A DNA stretch of 51,010 bases, taken from JANMAT01 sp031359995. GTDB taxonomy: Bacteria; Actinomycetota; Acidimicrobiia; Acidimicrobiales; Ilumatobacteraceae. A program made the position numbers and the translations under genes. The stretch covers positions 1-51,010 of the forward strand of contig JANMAT010000013.1 of NCBI GenBank assembly GCA_031359995.1, in the 5' to 3' direction. The notes under the pieces were generated by a model that was given only the letters and a program-made list of their open reading frames with translations, did no database searches and was not told where the DNA came from. Positions 23,118 through 30,591 of this stretch are shown piece after piece. The first letter of the stretch is position 1. Each line of letters starts with the position of its first letter.

Positions 23118-24026
23118 ATGGCCAGTCCGGAAGCAGAAGCGATCAAGGACGCGATCCGAGCGTTCCGCGCCACGGTGGTCGCCCAGGGCCAGACGGTCGA
23201 CGAGCAGCGCACGGCGGCCAACGCCGGCATGTCGGCCATGACCACCGAGCCCGACGGCATCGCCTACGAGCCGGCCGTGGCCGGCGGCGTGCCCGGTCAG
23301 TGGGTGCTGCCCGACGGCTTCGACGGAGACCGCACGATCCTCTACCTGCACGGTGGTGGCTACGTGATCGGCAACAGCGACAGCCACCGCAAGATGGTGG
23401 GGCACCTGGCCAAGGCGGCCACGGCGCGGGCCCTGGTCCTCGACTACCGACTGGCGCCCGAGCACCCGCACCCGGCCGCGGTCGAGGACGCGGTGGCGGC
23501 CTACCAGTCGATCCTGGCCGATGGGCACGACGCCGCCAACGTGTTCATCGCCGGCGACTCCGCCGGCGGCGGGCTCACCGCCGCCACGCTCGTGTCGCTG
23601 CGCGACCAGGGCATCGCCCTGCCGGCGGGTGCGTTCCTGCTGTCGCCGTGGACCGACCTGGAGGGCACCGGCGAGTCGATGACGGCCAATGCCGAAGCAG
23701 ATCTGATGGTGGGCATGGATGGCCTGAAGCCCATGTCCGACGCCTACCTGCAGGGGCAGGACCCGCGGCAGCCCACGGCGGCGCCGCTGTACGCCGATCT
23801 GACCGGGTTGCCCCCGCTGCTGATCCACGTCGGCGGCGACGAGACGCTGCTCGACGATTCGACCCGTCTGGCGTCGTCGGCCCAGGGCGTGGGGGTCGAC
23901 GCGACGATCGAGGTGTTCCCCGAGATGCAGCACGTGTTCCAGCTGTCGGCCGGCAACATGCCCGAGGCCGACGACTCCCTGGCCCGGGCCGGGGCCTGGA
24001 TCGCCGCCCGCAGCGCCGGCGCCTGA
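23118..24026 (+). CDS. Alpha/beta hydrolase, hormone-sensitive-lipase (HSL) family esterase
   Basis: A 302-residue carboxylesterase-like protein. The oxyanion motif HGGG is at residues 78-81 (LYLHGGGYVIGN) and the nucleophile S148 is in FIAGDSAGGGLTAA. The acid is likely Asp in LLIHVGGDETLLDDS and the base His in FPEMQHVFQL. VLDYRLAPEHPHPAAVED is the typical HSL strand that follows. No signal peptide is seen, so it probably hydrolyses short- to medium-chain acyl esters in the cytosol. ATG 23118 is preceded by GAGGGGG (23106-23112). It lies 67 bp after the TIM-barrel gene and may share its transcript. Confidence 0.9.
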   Translation: MASPEAEAIKDAIRAFRATVVAQGQTVDEQRTAANAGMSAMTTEPDGIAYEPAVAGGVPGQWVLPDGFDGDRTILYLHGGGYVIGNSDSHRKMVGHLAKAATARALVLDYRLAPEHPHPAAVEDAVAAYQSILADGHDAANVFIAGDSAGGGLTAATLVSLRDQGIALPAGAFLLSPWTDLEGTGESMTANAEADLMVGMDGLKPMSDAYLQGQDPRQPTAAPLYADLTGLPPLLIHVGGDETLLDDSTRLASSAQGVGVDATIEVFPEMQHVFQLSAGNMPEADDSLARAGAWIAARSAGA

Positions 24027-24093
24027 GCGGAGCCCAGGCCCGCTGCGGCCACCGGCCCGGCCCACCGGCCGTCCCGACACGACCCGGCACCAA

Positions 24094-24131
24094 CCTGTCC
24101 CGGCGAATCTTCGAAGATTCGCCGGGACAGG
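24094..24131. repeat. Perfect 38-bp palindrome
   Basis: The left arm 24094-24112 and right arm 24113-24131 are exact reverse complements with no spacer, centred on TTCGAA; ends are CCTGTCCCGG and CCGGGACAGG. CGCGTTTTA follows on the plus strand (24132-24140), so it can act as the intrinsic terminator of the esterase gene. GATTCGCCGG from the arm recurs at 24174-24183. Confidence 0.7.
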
Positions 24132-24178
24132 CGCGTTTTAGGGAACGGGGCAGGTCGGAGGGGGTGCGGGGCGATTCG

Positions 24179-24215
24179 CCGGCGACTGATATGTGATATA
24201 TCGCTTCGTCGCCGG
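24179..24215 (+). promoter_or_regulatory. AT-rich element framed by inverted repeats, upstream of DUF427 gene
   Basis: CCGGCGAC (24179-24186) and GTCGCCGG (24208-24215) flank TGATATGTGATATATCGC, an island of low GC with the palindrome GATATATC (24195-24202) and two TGATAT copies 7 bp apart. It is the only promoter-like stretch before the ATG at 24280 and may hold both a -10 box and an operator. Confidence 0.45.
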
Positions 24216-24279
24216 AACACGGTGGCGCCCCGTCGGGTTCCTTCGGGCGAAACCCACAAACCCCCGGAAGGCGGCCCCC

Positions 24280-24564
24280 ATGCCCCGAGCGATCTGGAAC
24301 GGCACGGTGCTGGCCGAGAGCGACGCCACCGTCGTCGTCGAAGGCAACCACTACTTCCCGCCGAGCGCGATCAAGCGCGACCTGTTCAACCCGACCGGCA
24401 CCCGCACGACCTGCTCGTGGAAGGGCGTCGCCAGCTACTACACGGTCACGGTCGATGGGAAGGACAACATCGACGCCGCCTGGTACTACCCCGAGCCCAA
24501 GGACGCCGCCGCCGAGATCAAGGACCACGTCGCCTTCTGGAAGGGCGTCACGGTCGAGGCGTAG
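24280..24564 (+). CDS. DUF427 domain protein
   Basis: A 94-residue protein that is almost entirely the DUF427 fold. The marks are WNGTVLAESDATVVVEGNHYF, FPPSAIKRDLFNP and the signature TTCSWKGVASYYTVTVDG followed by AAWYYPEPKDAAAEIKDHVAFW. Family members are small soluble proteins of unknown function, often in actinobacteria and fungi. ATG 24280 follows GGAAGG (24266-24271) by 8 nt; an earlier in-frame start at 24193 would translate the AT-rich regulatory element and is unlikely. It has its own promoter region with the 24179-24215 element. Confidence 0.85.
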   Translation: MPRAIWNGTVLAESDATVVVEGNHYFPPSAIKRDLFNPTGTRTTCSWKGVASYYTVTVDGKDNIDAAWYYPEPKDAAAEIKDHVAFWKGVTVEA

Positions 24565-24599
24565 CCCGCCCGCTCGCCGGCCGGCCGATCGGACGCCGG

Positions 24600-25982
24600 C
24601 TAGCGGCTCGCCGCCCCCGAGCGGCGCCCGCCCCCCAGGGCGGCGTGGGCCAGCTGGTCGGCCAGCTCCGCCACCCCGTCTCGCACCCCGCTCACCGTGA
24701 GGCGCAGGTGGTCGCCGTCGAGGGGCGACACGCAGAACGGTGTGCCCGGCGCGGTGCCGACCCCGTGGGCGGCCATCGTCACCAGCGCGCCTCGCTCGTC
24801 GCGCACCGGCATCCACACGTTGATGCCGTCGCCGCCGATGGTCGGCACGCCGCGCCCGTGCAGGGCAGCCACCAGCGCTCGGCGGCGTTCGGCGTAGGCG
24901 TCACGCGCCGCCGCCACCGTGGCGATGGCCCGGTCGTCGGTGAGCAGCTCCACCAGCACGGCCTGCAGCAGCCGGCTCGACCAGCCGGGGCCGACCACCC
25001 GCCGGGCCTCGGCGCGGGCCACCAGCTCGGCCCGCCCGCCGACGGCGGCCAGGCGCAGATCGGGGCTGTGGCTCTTCGAGAACGACCGCACCAGCACGGT
25101 GCGCTCAGGCAGCCACGTGCCCAGGCTGACCGGCTCGCTCGACGCGATGGCGCCGGCGTGGTCGTCTTCCACCACGACCACGTTGGTGGGTTCGAGCAGC
25201 GCGGCCAACTCGGCGGCGCGCCGGGCCGACATCGACACCCCGGTCGGGTTCTGGGCACGCGGCTGCAGGAACAGTGCCGTCGGCTCGTCGGCCAGGGCGG
25301 CGGCCAGGGCGCCGGGCACGATGCCCTCGTCGTCGAGGGGGAGGCCGACCACGTCGGCGCCGAGCAGCTCGCACAGGTCGATGATCGTCGGGAAGGTCGG
25401 GTTCTCCACGAGCACGCGGTCGCCCAGGTGCACGAGCTGGGTGGCGATGCGGTCGAGGCCGTCCATGGCGCCGTCGACCACGGTCAGCGCCGCCGGCGGG
25501 AACGGCCACTGCTCGCGCAGCAGCGCGTCGAGCTCGGGCAGCACGGGGTCGTCGAGGTAGCTGTGGGTGAGGGCCCGCCGGCCGATGCGGGCCACCGCCG
25601 GGCGCAGGTCGGGAAGCAGGTCGGGGTCAGGCGTGCCCGTCGAGAGATCGAGGGCGAACGTGCCGCCGGCGGTGACCCGGCGGTAGCGCTGGTGGCCGTC
25701 GACGCGGGGCCGGGCCAGCACGAAGCTGCCGAGGCGCCCACGCGTCTCGAGCACGCCGGCCCGGGCCAGGGTCTGCCACGCCTCGCTCACCGTCGTGGGG
25801 CTCACGCCGAGCCGCTTGGCCACCTCGCGCACCGTCGGCAGGCGGGAGCCCGACGCCAGGTCGCCCGAACGCGTGAGCCGGCTCACGGTGGCGGCCAGGC
25901 CCCGCGCGCTCCGGTCGCTCACCGCGTCGACGATGAGGGCGACGGGCTCACCCGCCGCACCCGAGGGAACGGGGTTTGTCAT
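24600..25982 (-). CDS. MocR-type transcriptional regulator (GntR HTH + aminotransferase fold)
   Basis: 460 residues: an N-terminal GntR winged helix at about 30-90 (GSRLPTVREVAKRLGVSPTT, VLETRGRLGSFV) and a class I aminotransferase-like domain with the PLP-binding lysine K303 in SFSKSHSPDLRLA. MocR proteins sense PLP adducts of amines or amino acids and usually activate a divergent gene while limiting their own. Here mmsA is divergent, and the operator GTTTGT-N6-ACAAAC overlaps the ATG at 25982. The same operator precedes the beta-ureidopropionase and, imperfectly, the aminotransferase. I infer that it regulates beta-alanine/pyrimidine catabolism, perhaps responding to beta-alanine. Confidence 0.9.
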   Translation of the reverse strand: MTNPVPSGAAGEPVALIVDAVSDRSARGLAATVSRLTRSGDLASGSRLPTVREVAKRLGVSPTTVSEAWQTLARAGVLETRGRLGSFVLARPRVDGHQRYRRVTAGGTFALDLSTGTPDPDLLPDLRPAVARIGRRALTHSYLDDPVLPELDALLREQWPFPPAALTVVDGAMDGLDRIATQLVHLGDRVLVENPTFPTIIDLCELLGADVVGLPLDDEGIVPGALAAALADEPTALFLQPRAQNPTGVSMSARRAAELAALLEPTNVVVVEDDHAGAIASSEPVSLGTWLPERTVLVRSFSKSHSPDLRLAAVGGRAELVARAEARRVVGPGWSSRLLQAVLVELLTDDRAIATVAAARDAYAERRRALVAALHGRGVPTIGGDGINVWMPVRDERGALVTMAAHGVGTAPGTPFCVSPLDGDHLRLTVSGVRDGVAELADQLAHAALGGGRRSGAASR

Positions 25983-25991
25983 GGTACAAAC
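25974..25991. promoter_or_regulatory. Operator GTTTGT-N6-ACAAAC between regulator and mmsA
   Basis: GTTTGT (25974-25979) and ACAAAC (25986-25991) are perfect 6-bp inverted arms. The site overlaps the regulator's start codon and lies directly downstream of its TATAGT -10 (minus strand, complement of 25992-25997), suiting autorepression. It ends 6 bp before the mmsA -35, suiting activation. Matching sites lie at 44860-44875 and, with one mismatch, 44795-44810. Confidence 0.7.
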
Positions 25992-25997
25992 ACTATA

Positions 25998-26026
25998 TTG
26001 TCTTGCTCTGTCGGTGTGCTTACGAT
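25998..26026 (+). promoter_or_regulatory. mmsA promoter
   Basis: -35 TTGTCT (25998-26003), 17-bp spacer, -10 TACGAT (26021-26026). The -10 is identical to that of the beta-ureidopropionase operon, and the operator-to-minus-10 distance is also identical (30 bp after ACAAA). Confidence 0.6.
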
Positions 26027-26057
26027 CGTTCGGGCACAGGACACAGGAGGCCGACGC

Positions 26058-27542
26058 ATGAAGCAGATCAACCACTGGCTCGCCGGCGGCGAGGTGGCCA
26101 CCACCTCGGGACGCAGCGGGGTCGTCTACAACCCCGCCACGGGCGAGCAGAGCGCGTCCGTCGGCTTCGCGTCGCTCGAGGAGATCGACCGCGCCGTGGC
26201 GATCTCGGTCGAGGCCCAGAAGTCGTGGCGATCGGTGTCGCTGTCGCGTCGGGCCGAGATCATGTTCAAGACGCGCGAGCTCGTCGACCGCCACCGGTCC
26301 GACCTCGCCAAGGTGCTCACCGCCGAGCACGGCAAGGTGCACAGCGACGCCCTGGGCGAGATCGCCCGCGGCCTCGAGAACATCGAGTTCGCCTGCGGCA
26401 TCCCGCACCTGCTGAAGGGTGGCTACAGCGAGCAGGCCGCCGGCGGGGTCGACGTCTACTCGATCCGGCAGCCGCTCGGCGTGGTGGCCGGCATCACGCC
26501 GTTCAACTTCCCCGCCAAGGTGCCCATGTGGATGTGCGCCAACGCCATCGCGTGCGGCAACGCGTTCATCCTGAAGCCGTCGGAGAAGGACCCGAGCGCG
26601 TCGCTCTTCATGGCGCGACTGCTGAAGGACGCCGGTCTGCCCGACGGCGTGTTCAACGTGATCCAGGGCGACAAGCTCGCCGTCGATCGCATCCTCGACC
26701 ACCCTGACATCGCCGCGGTCAGCTTCGTCGGCTCCACGCCCATCGCCCGCTACGTGTACGAGCAGGGCACCAAGGCGGGCAAGCGCGTGCAGGCCCTGGG
26801 CGGCGCCAAGAACCACATGGTCGTGCTGCCCGACGCCGACATCGACATGGCGGCCGATGCGGTCGTGTCGGCCGCGTTCGGTTCCGCCGGTGAGCGGTGC
26901 ATGGCCATCTCGGTGGTCGTCGCCGTCGGCGGCATCGGCGACCTCATCGTCGACGCGGTCAAGAGTCGCATGCCCAACATCAAGATCGGCCCCGGCGACG
27001 AGCCCGACAACGAGATGGGTCCACTCGTCACCCGAGAGCACCGGGACAAGGTCGCCACCTACATCGAGGCGGGCGAGAAGGCCGGCGCCAAGGTCGTGGT
27101 CGACGGACGTGACCTCATCGAGCGGCCCGGCTTCTTCCTCGGCCTGTCACTGCTCGACCACGTGACGCCCGAGATGACCTGCTACACCGACGAGATCTTC
27201 GGCCCGGTGCTGTCGGTCGTGCGGGTCGACACCTACGCCGAGGCGCTCGAGCTCATCAACTCGAACCCGTACGGCAACGGCACCGCCATCTTCACGCGCG
27301 ACGGTGGCGCCGCCCGGCAGTTCCAGTTCGAGGTGCAGGTCGGCATGGTCGGCGTGAACGTGCCGATCCCGGTGCCGGTCAGCTACTACAGCTTCGGCGG
27401 CTGGCGTGGCTCGCTGTTCGGCGACACCCACATGTACGGCCCCGAGGGTGTGAACTTCTACACGCGCGGCAAGGTCGTCACCAGCCGTTGGCCCGATCCG
27501 GCCACGTCAACCATCGACCTCGGTTTCCCGCAGAACCGCTGA
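26058..27542 (+). CDS. mmsA: Methylmalonate/malonate-semialdehyde dehydrogenase (CoA-acylating)
   Basis: A 494-residue aldehyde dehydrogenase with features of the MMSDH subfamily: GVVAGITPFNFPAKVPMWM, the NAD region FVGSTPIARYVYEQG, the nucleophile C281 in FGSAGERCMAIS, and the C-terminal FGGWRGSLFGDTHMYG. A His/Asn-type AKNHMVV replaces the usual general-base Glu region, as is normal for CoA-acylating members. It turns malonate semialdehyde (from beta-alanine) into acetyl-CoA, or methylmalonate semialdehyde (from valine, thymine or inositol) into propionyl-CoA. ATG 26058 follows AGGAGG (26045-26050) by 7 nt. It is divergent from the MocR regulator. Confidence 0.95.
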   Translation: MKQINHWLAGGEVATTSGRSGVVYNPATGEQSASVGFASLEEIDRAVAISVEAQKSWRSVSLSRRAEIMFKTRELVDRHRSDLAKVLTAEHGKVHSDALGEIARGLENIEFACGIPHLLKGGYSEQAAGGVDVYSIRQPLGVVAGITPFNFPAKVPMWMCANAIACGNAFILKPSEKDPSASLFMARLLKDAGLPDGVFNVIQGDKLAVDRILDHPDIAAVSFVGSTPIARYVYEQGTKAGKRVQALGGAKNHMVVLPDADIDMAADAVVSAAFGSAGERCMAISVVVAVGGIGDLIVDAVKSRMPNIKIGPGDEPDNEMGPLVTREHRDKVATYIEAGEKAGAKVVVDGRDLIERPGFFLGLSLLDHVTPEMTCYTDEIFGPVLSVVRVDTYAEALELINSNPYGNGTAIFTRDGGAARQFQFEVQVGMVGVNVPIPVPVSYYSFGGWRGSLFGDTHMYGPEGVNFYTRGKVVTSRWPDPATSTIDLGFPQNR

Positions 27543-27608
27543 CGCGCGGGGTCTGACCGACGACGCGCCGGCGCGACGGACGCCCCGGGTTAGCCTCGCC
27601 GACGCACC

Positions 27609-28859
27609 ATGTCGTCGACGCCGAGTGACCTCGCCCGCCAGCACGCGCTCGCCACCATGAAGCGGCGGGCGACGCTGTTGCTCGTGGCCGCGGCCATCGT
27701 CTACGTAGCGGCGCGCGTGCTCGAGAGCGACCACTCGTGGGTCGGCTACATCCGCGCTACGGCCGAGGCGGCCATGGTCGGTGGGCTGGCCGACTGGTTC
27801 GCGGTGACCGCGCTGTTCCGCCATCCGCTCGGTCTGCGCATCCCGCACACGGCCATCGTGCCCACCCGCAAGGACCAGATCGGCGAGTCGCTCGGCGAGT
27901 TCGTGCAGGAGAACTTCCTGTCGCGCCAGGTCATCACCGACAAGCTCCGACAGGCCCACGTGGCCCGCCGGCTGGCCGACTGGCTGGCCGACCCGGCCCA
28001 CGCCGCCCAGGTGGCCGACCAGGCCGCCACCGCGGCGGGCGGACTGCTCGAGGTGCTGCGTGACGACGACGTCTCACCGGTGATCGAACACGCGGTGCTG
28101 AGCCGCCTGCGTTCGGTCGACGTGGCGCCCGTGGCTGGTCGCGTGCTCGACCTGATGACGGCGAACGGCCGGCACCAGGAGCTGCTCGACGCCGCCGTCG
28201 TCGGCATCGTGAACCTGCTCGACGCCCGTCGGGAGGAGCTGCGCGGCCGCTTCGCCAAGCAAAGCCCGTGGTGGGTGCCCGAGCCGATCGACGACCGCCT
28301 GTTCGACAAGATCTTCAACGGGCTCAAGGCGTTCCTGGGCGAGGTCTCGGCCGACCCCCGTCACGAGCTGCGGCTGCACGTGGACGAGCGCATGGTCACG
28401 CTGGTGGAGGAGCTGCGCAACTCGCCCGAGATGAAGGCCAAGGGTGAGGAGCTGCGCAACGAGCTGCTGGAGCACCCGGCGGTGCAGAGCTGGGCCCGCT
28501 CGCTGTGGAGCGACCTGAAGGAAGGGCTGCTGCGCCAGAGCCGGGACCCCGAGTCCGAGCTGCGCCAGCGCATCCAGGTGCTGGCCGGTCGGCTGGCCAC
28601 GACGCTGCGCGACGACCCGGTGCTGCAGGGCAAGGTCGACCGCTGGATCGAATCGGTCGTCGGCTACGTGGTGGAGCAGTACCGCCACGAGGTCGCCGAC
28701 CTCATCTCGTCGACGGTGCGCAAGTGGGACGCCCAGGAGACCTCCACCCGCATCGAGCAGCAGATCGGCCGTGACCTGCAGTTCATCCGCATCAACGGCA
28801 CGGTCGTGGGCGGTCTCGCCGGCCTGGTGATCCACACCGTCGGCCAGCTCATCAGCTGA
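27609..28859 (+). CDS. DUF445 family membrane-associated protein
   Basis: A 416-residue protein with the DUF445 signature near the N-terminus: one helix (ATLLLVAAAIVYVAARVL), then AEAAMVGGLADWFAVTALFRHPLGLRIPHTAIVPTRKDQ with the A-x-x-G-x-x-A-D-W-F-A core. A long, mainly helical, charged body follows, and the C-terminal hydrophobic segment GTVVGGLAGLVIHTVGQLI could be a second membrane anchor. E. coli YjiN belongs here; the function is unknown. A TAGCCT box lies 12 nt upstream of the ATG. The 3' end overlaps the convergent LysR gene by 8 bp. Confidence 0.88.
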   Translation: MSSTPSDLARQHALATMKRRATLLLVAAAIVYVAARVLESDHSWVGYIRATAEAAMVGGLADWFAVTALFRHPLGLRIPHTAIVPTRKDQIGESLGEFVQENFLSRQVITDKLRQAHVARRLADWLADPAHAAQVADQAATAAGGLLEVLRDDDVSPVIEHAVLSRLRSVDVAPVAGRVLDLMTANGRHQELLDAAVVGIVNLLDARREELRGRFAKQSPWWVPEPIDDRLFDKIFNGLKAFLGEVSADPRHELRLHVDERMVTLVEELRNSPEMKAKGEELRNELLEHPAVQSWARSLWSDLKEGLLRQSRDPESELRQRIQVLAGRLATTLRDDPVLQGKVDRWIESVVGYVVEQYRHEVADLISSTVRKWDAQETSTRIEQQIGRDLQFIRINGTVVGGLAGLVIHTVGQLIS

Positions 28860-29718
28860 GCGCCCGGGCGCGTACGCAGGCGGCCAACCGCGCCGCGGCG
28901 CCCGACGGGTTGCGCAGGGTGAGCAGCTCGGTGCGGTGCACCAGCGACGGCGCGCCCAACGGCACGCCCACGATGCCGGCGGTGGCGGCGCACACCGAGC
29001 GGGGCAGCAGGGCCAGCCCGAGGCCGGCGGCCACCAGGGCCACCAGCGTCGACACGTCGCTGCCGTCGTAGCGCAGCGACGCCGGCGCCGATCGCTCGTG
29101 CGCGCCGGTGAGCGCGGGCGAGTCGATCCACGGCGCATCGATCACGATGTCCAGGTCGATCCGAGCGCGACGGGCCAACGGGTGACCGACCGGCACGGCG
29201 ACGGCGAGGGGCTCCTGCGTCACCACCGTGGCGGTGAGCATGCCCGCCTCCACCAACGACAGCGGGCTGTCGGGGGCGACCACGCCGTCGACCACGGCCA
29301 CGTCGACGCGCCCGGTCGCCAGGTGGCTCACGGCGTCGGTCGGGCCGACGGCCTCGACCACCACACCGACGGCCGGCGCCGCCGCCCGCAGGTCGCGCAG
29401 GGCGGCGGCCAGCACCCGCGGCGCGGCCAGCGGGCTGGCGGCCACGCGCACGACCGTCGGGTCGGCCTCGGCCCGGGCCAGCTCGCTGCGGGCCACGTCC
29501 ACCCGCAGCACGATGCGGGCGGCGTGCTCGGCCAGCCGCGCGCCGGCGGCGGTGGGCCGCACCGGGCGCCGGTGCAGCAGGGGCGTGCCCAGGTCGGCCT
29601 CCAGGGCGGCCACGTGCTGGCTCACGGCCGACTGGGTGTAGCCGAGGTCGGCGGCCGCGGCGGTGAACGAGCCGGTGCGGACGACGGCCAGGAACGAGCG
29701 GAGATCACGGAGGTCCAT
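28852..29718 (-). CDS. LysR-family transcriptional regulator
   Basis: 288 residues from ATG 29718 (MDLRDLRSFLAVVRTGSFT); upstream in-frame ATGs at 29724 and 29730 would add two or four residues. The winged helix is complete (AAADLGYTQSAVSQHVAALE), followed by a periplasmic-binding-protein-like effector domain (VRVAASPLAAPRVLAAAL onwards). LysR proteins usually control a divergent gene, here the amidotransferase-like gene at 29783, with the ~65-bp intergenic segment as the likely operator. I could not identify a clear T-N11-A site. The effector is unknown. Confidence 0.9.
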   Translation of the reverse strand: MDLRDLRSFLAVVRTGSFTAAAADLGYTQSAVSQHVAALEADLGTPLLHRRPVRPTAAGARLAEHAARIVLRVDVARSELARAEADPTVVRVAASPLAAPRVLAAALRDLRAAAPAVGVVVEAVGPTDAVSHLATGRVDVAVVDGVVAPDSPLSLVEAGMLTATVVTQEPLAVAVPVGHPLARRARIDLDIVIDAPWIDSPALTGAHERSAPASLRYDGSDVSTLVALVAAGLGLALLPRSVCAATAGIVGVPLGAPSLVHRTELLTLRNPSGAAARLAACVRARALS

Positions 29719-29782
29719 CGACATCAGCATCGCTCATGTGGGCATCATCGATCATCGTTGGACGTTCTGCCGGGTGGCCCCC

Positions 29783-30535
29783 ATGCTGACGGTCATGACC
29801 GCACCCGTCCCCGCCGCTCCGCCCCGCCTCGCCCTGGTGGGCGACCGCTCCGCCGCCGTGCGCGCCCACGAGCGCATCCCCACGATCCTGCGAGCCCTCA
29901 ACACCGACCGCGACCCGATCGAGGCCTACTGGCTTCACTCCACCACCGTCACCGGCCCTGACGACCTGGACGGCTTCGACGGCATCTGGGTGATCCCCGG
30001 CAGCCCCTACGAGCACACCGACGGCGTGCTCGCCGCCGTCACTGCGGCCCGCACCCGGGGCATCGCGTTCCTCGGCACGTGCGGCGGCTTCCAGCACATG
30101 CTGCTCGAGTTCGCCCGCAACGTGTGCGGGCTCGGCCACGTGGACCACGCCGAGCTGAACCCCGACGCGCCCGAGTGCCTGATCGTGCCGCTCGAGTGCT
30201 CGCTCCTCGGCGAGGAGGCACCCGTGGCCGTCGTGCCCGGCACCCGCGCCGCGTCGGTCATGGGCGCCGGCATCACGACCGAGCGCTACTTCTGCCGCTA
30301 CGGCCTGGACCGCGCCTACCTGGACACGCTGCTGGCCCACGGGCTGGTGGTGAGCGGCCACGACGCCCAGGGCGACGTGCGCATCGCCGACCTGGCCGGC
30401 CCCACGTTCTTCCTGGGCTCGCTGTTCCAACCCGAGCTGGCGTCCGATGCCAGCTGGGTCCACCCTTTGCTGGTGGCCTTCACCGACGCGGTACGGGCCC
30501 ACGCCGCGTCGGAAGCCGCGGTCCCTGCCGGATGA
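29783..30535 (+). CDS. Class I glutamine-amidotransferase-like protein (CTP-synthase glutaminase-like)
   Basis: About 250 residues from ATG 29783 (ATG 29795 is also possible). The fold is that of the CTP synthase glutaminase domain: PRLALVGDRSAAVRAHERI, the oxyanion region GIWVIPGSPYEH, and the nucleophile C100 in FLGTCGGFQHMLLEFARN. In the usual catalytic motif F-H-P-E the His is replaced: SLFQPELA has Q216 and E218. So it may lack normal glutaminase activity or use another base. It stands alone, without a synthetase domain, divergent from a LysR gene. A role in transferring or sensing ammonia or glutamine is only a guess. Confidence 0.8.
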   Translation: MLTVMTAPVPAAPPRLALVGDRSAAVRAHERIPTILRALNTDRDPIEAYWLHSTTVTGPDDLDGFDGIWVIPGSPYEHTDGVLAAVTAARTRGIAFLGTCGGFQHMLLEFARNVCGLGHVDHAELNPDAPECLIVPLECSLLGEEAPVAVVPGTRAASVMGAGITTERYFCRYGLDRAYLDTLLAHGLVVSGHDAQGDVRIADLAGPTFFLGSLFQPELASDASWVHPLLVAFTDAVRAHAASEAAVPAG

Positions 30536-30581
30536 CGTTGGGTCGTTCGGGAACGCTCTCGCCGTCCGCCACGACCCAACG
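30536..30581. terminator. Bidirectional terminator hairpin
   Basis: CGTTGGGTCGT (30536-30546) pairs exactly with ACGACCCAACG (30571-30581) across 24 nt. It starts right after the stop of the amidotransferase-like gene and ends 10 bp before the stop of the convergent MFS gene. Confidence 0.65.
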
Positions 30582-30591
30582 CGAGCGGCGG

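Noticed and set aside
24222..26057. Long open frame fused ahead of mmsA
   Set aside because: It overlaps DUF427 in another frame and the regulator on the other strand; AGGAGG and ATG 26058 give the normal dehydrogenase N-terminus.
27564..27575. 12-bp palindrome CGCGCCGGCGCG after mmsA
   Set aside because: Such CG-only palindromes are expected often by chance at this GC content; it may help terminate mmsA but I would not claim it.
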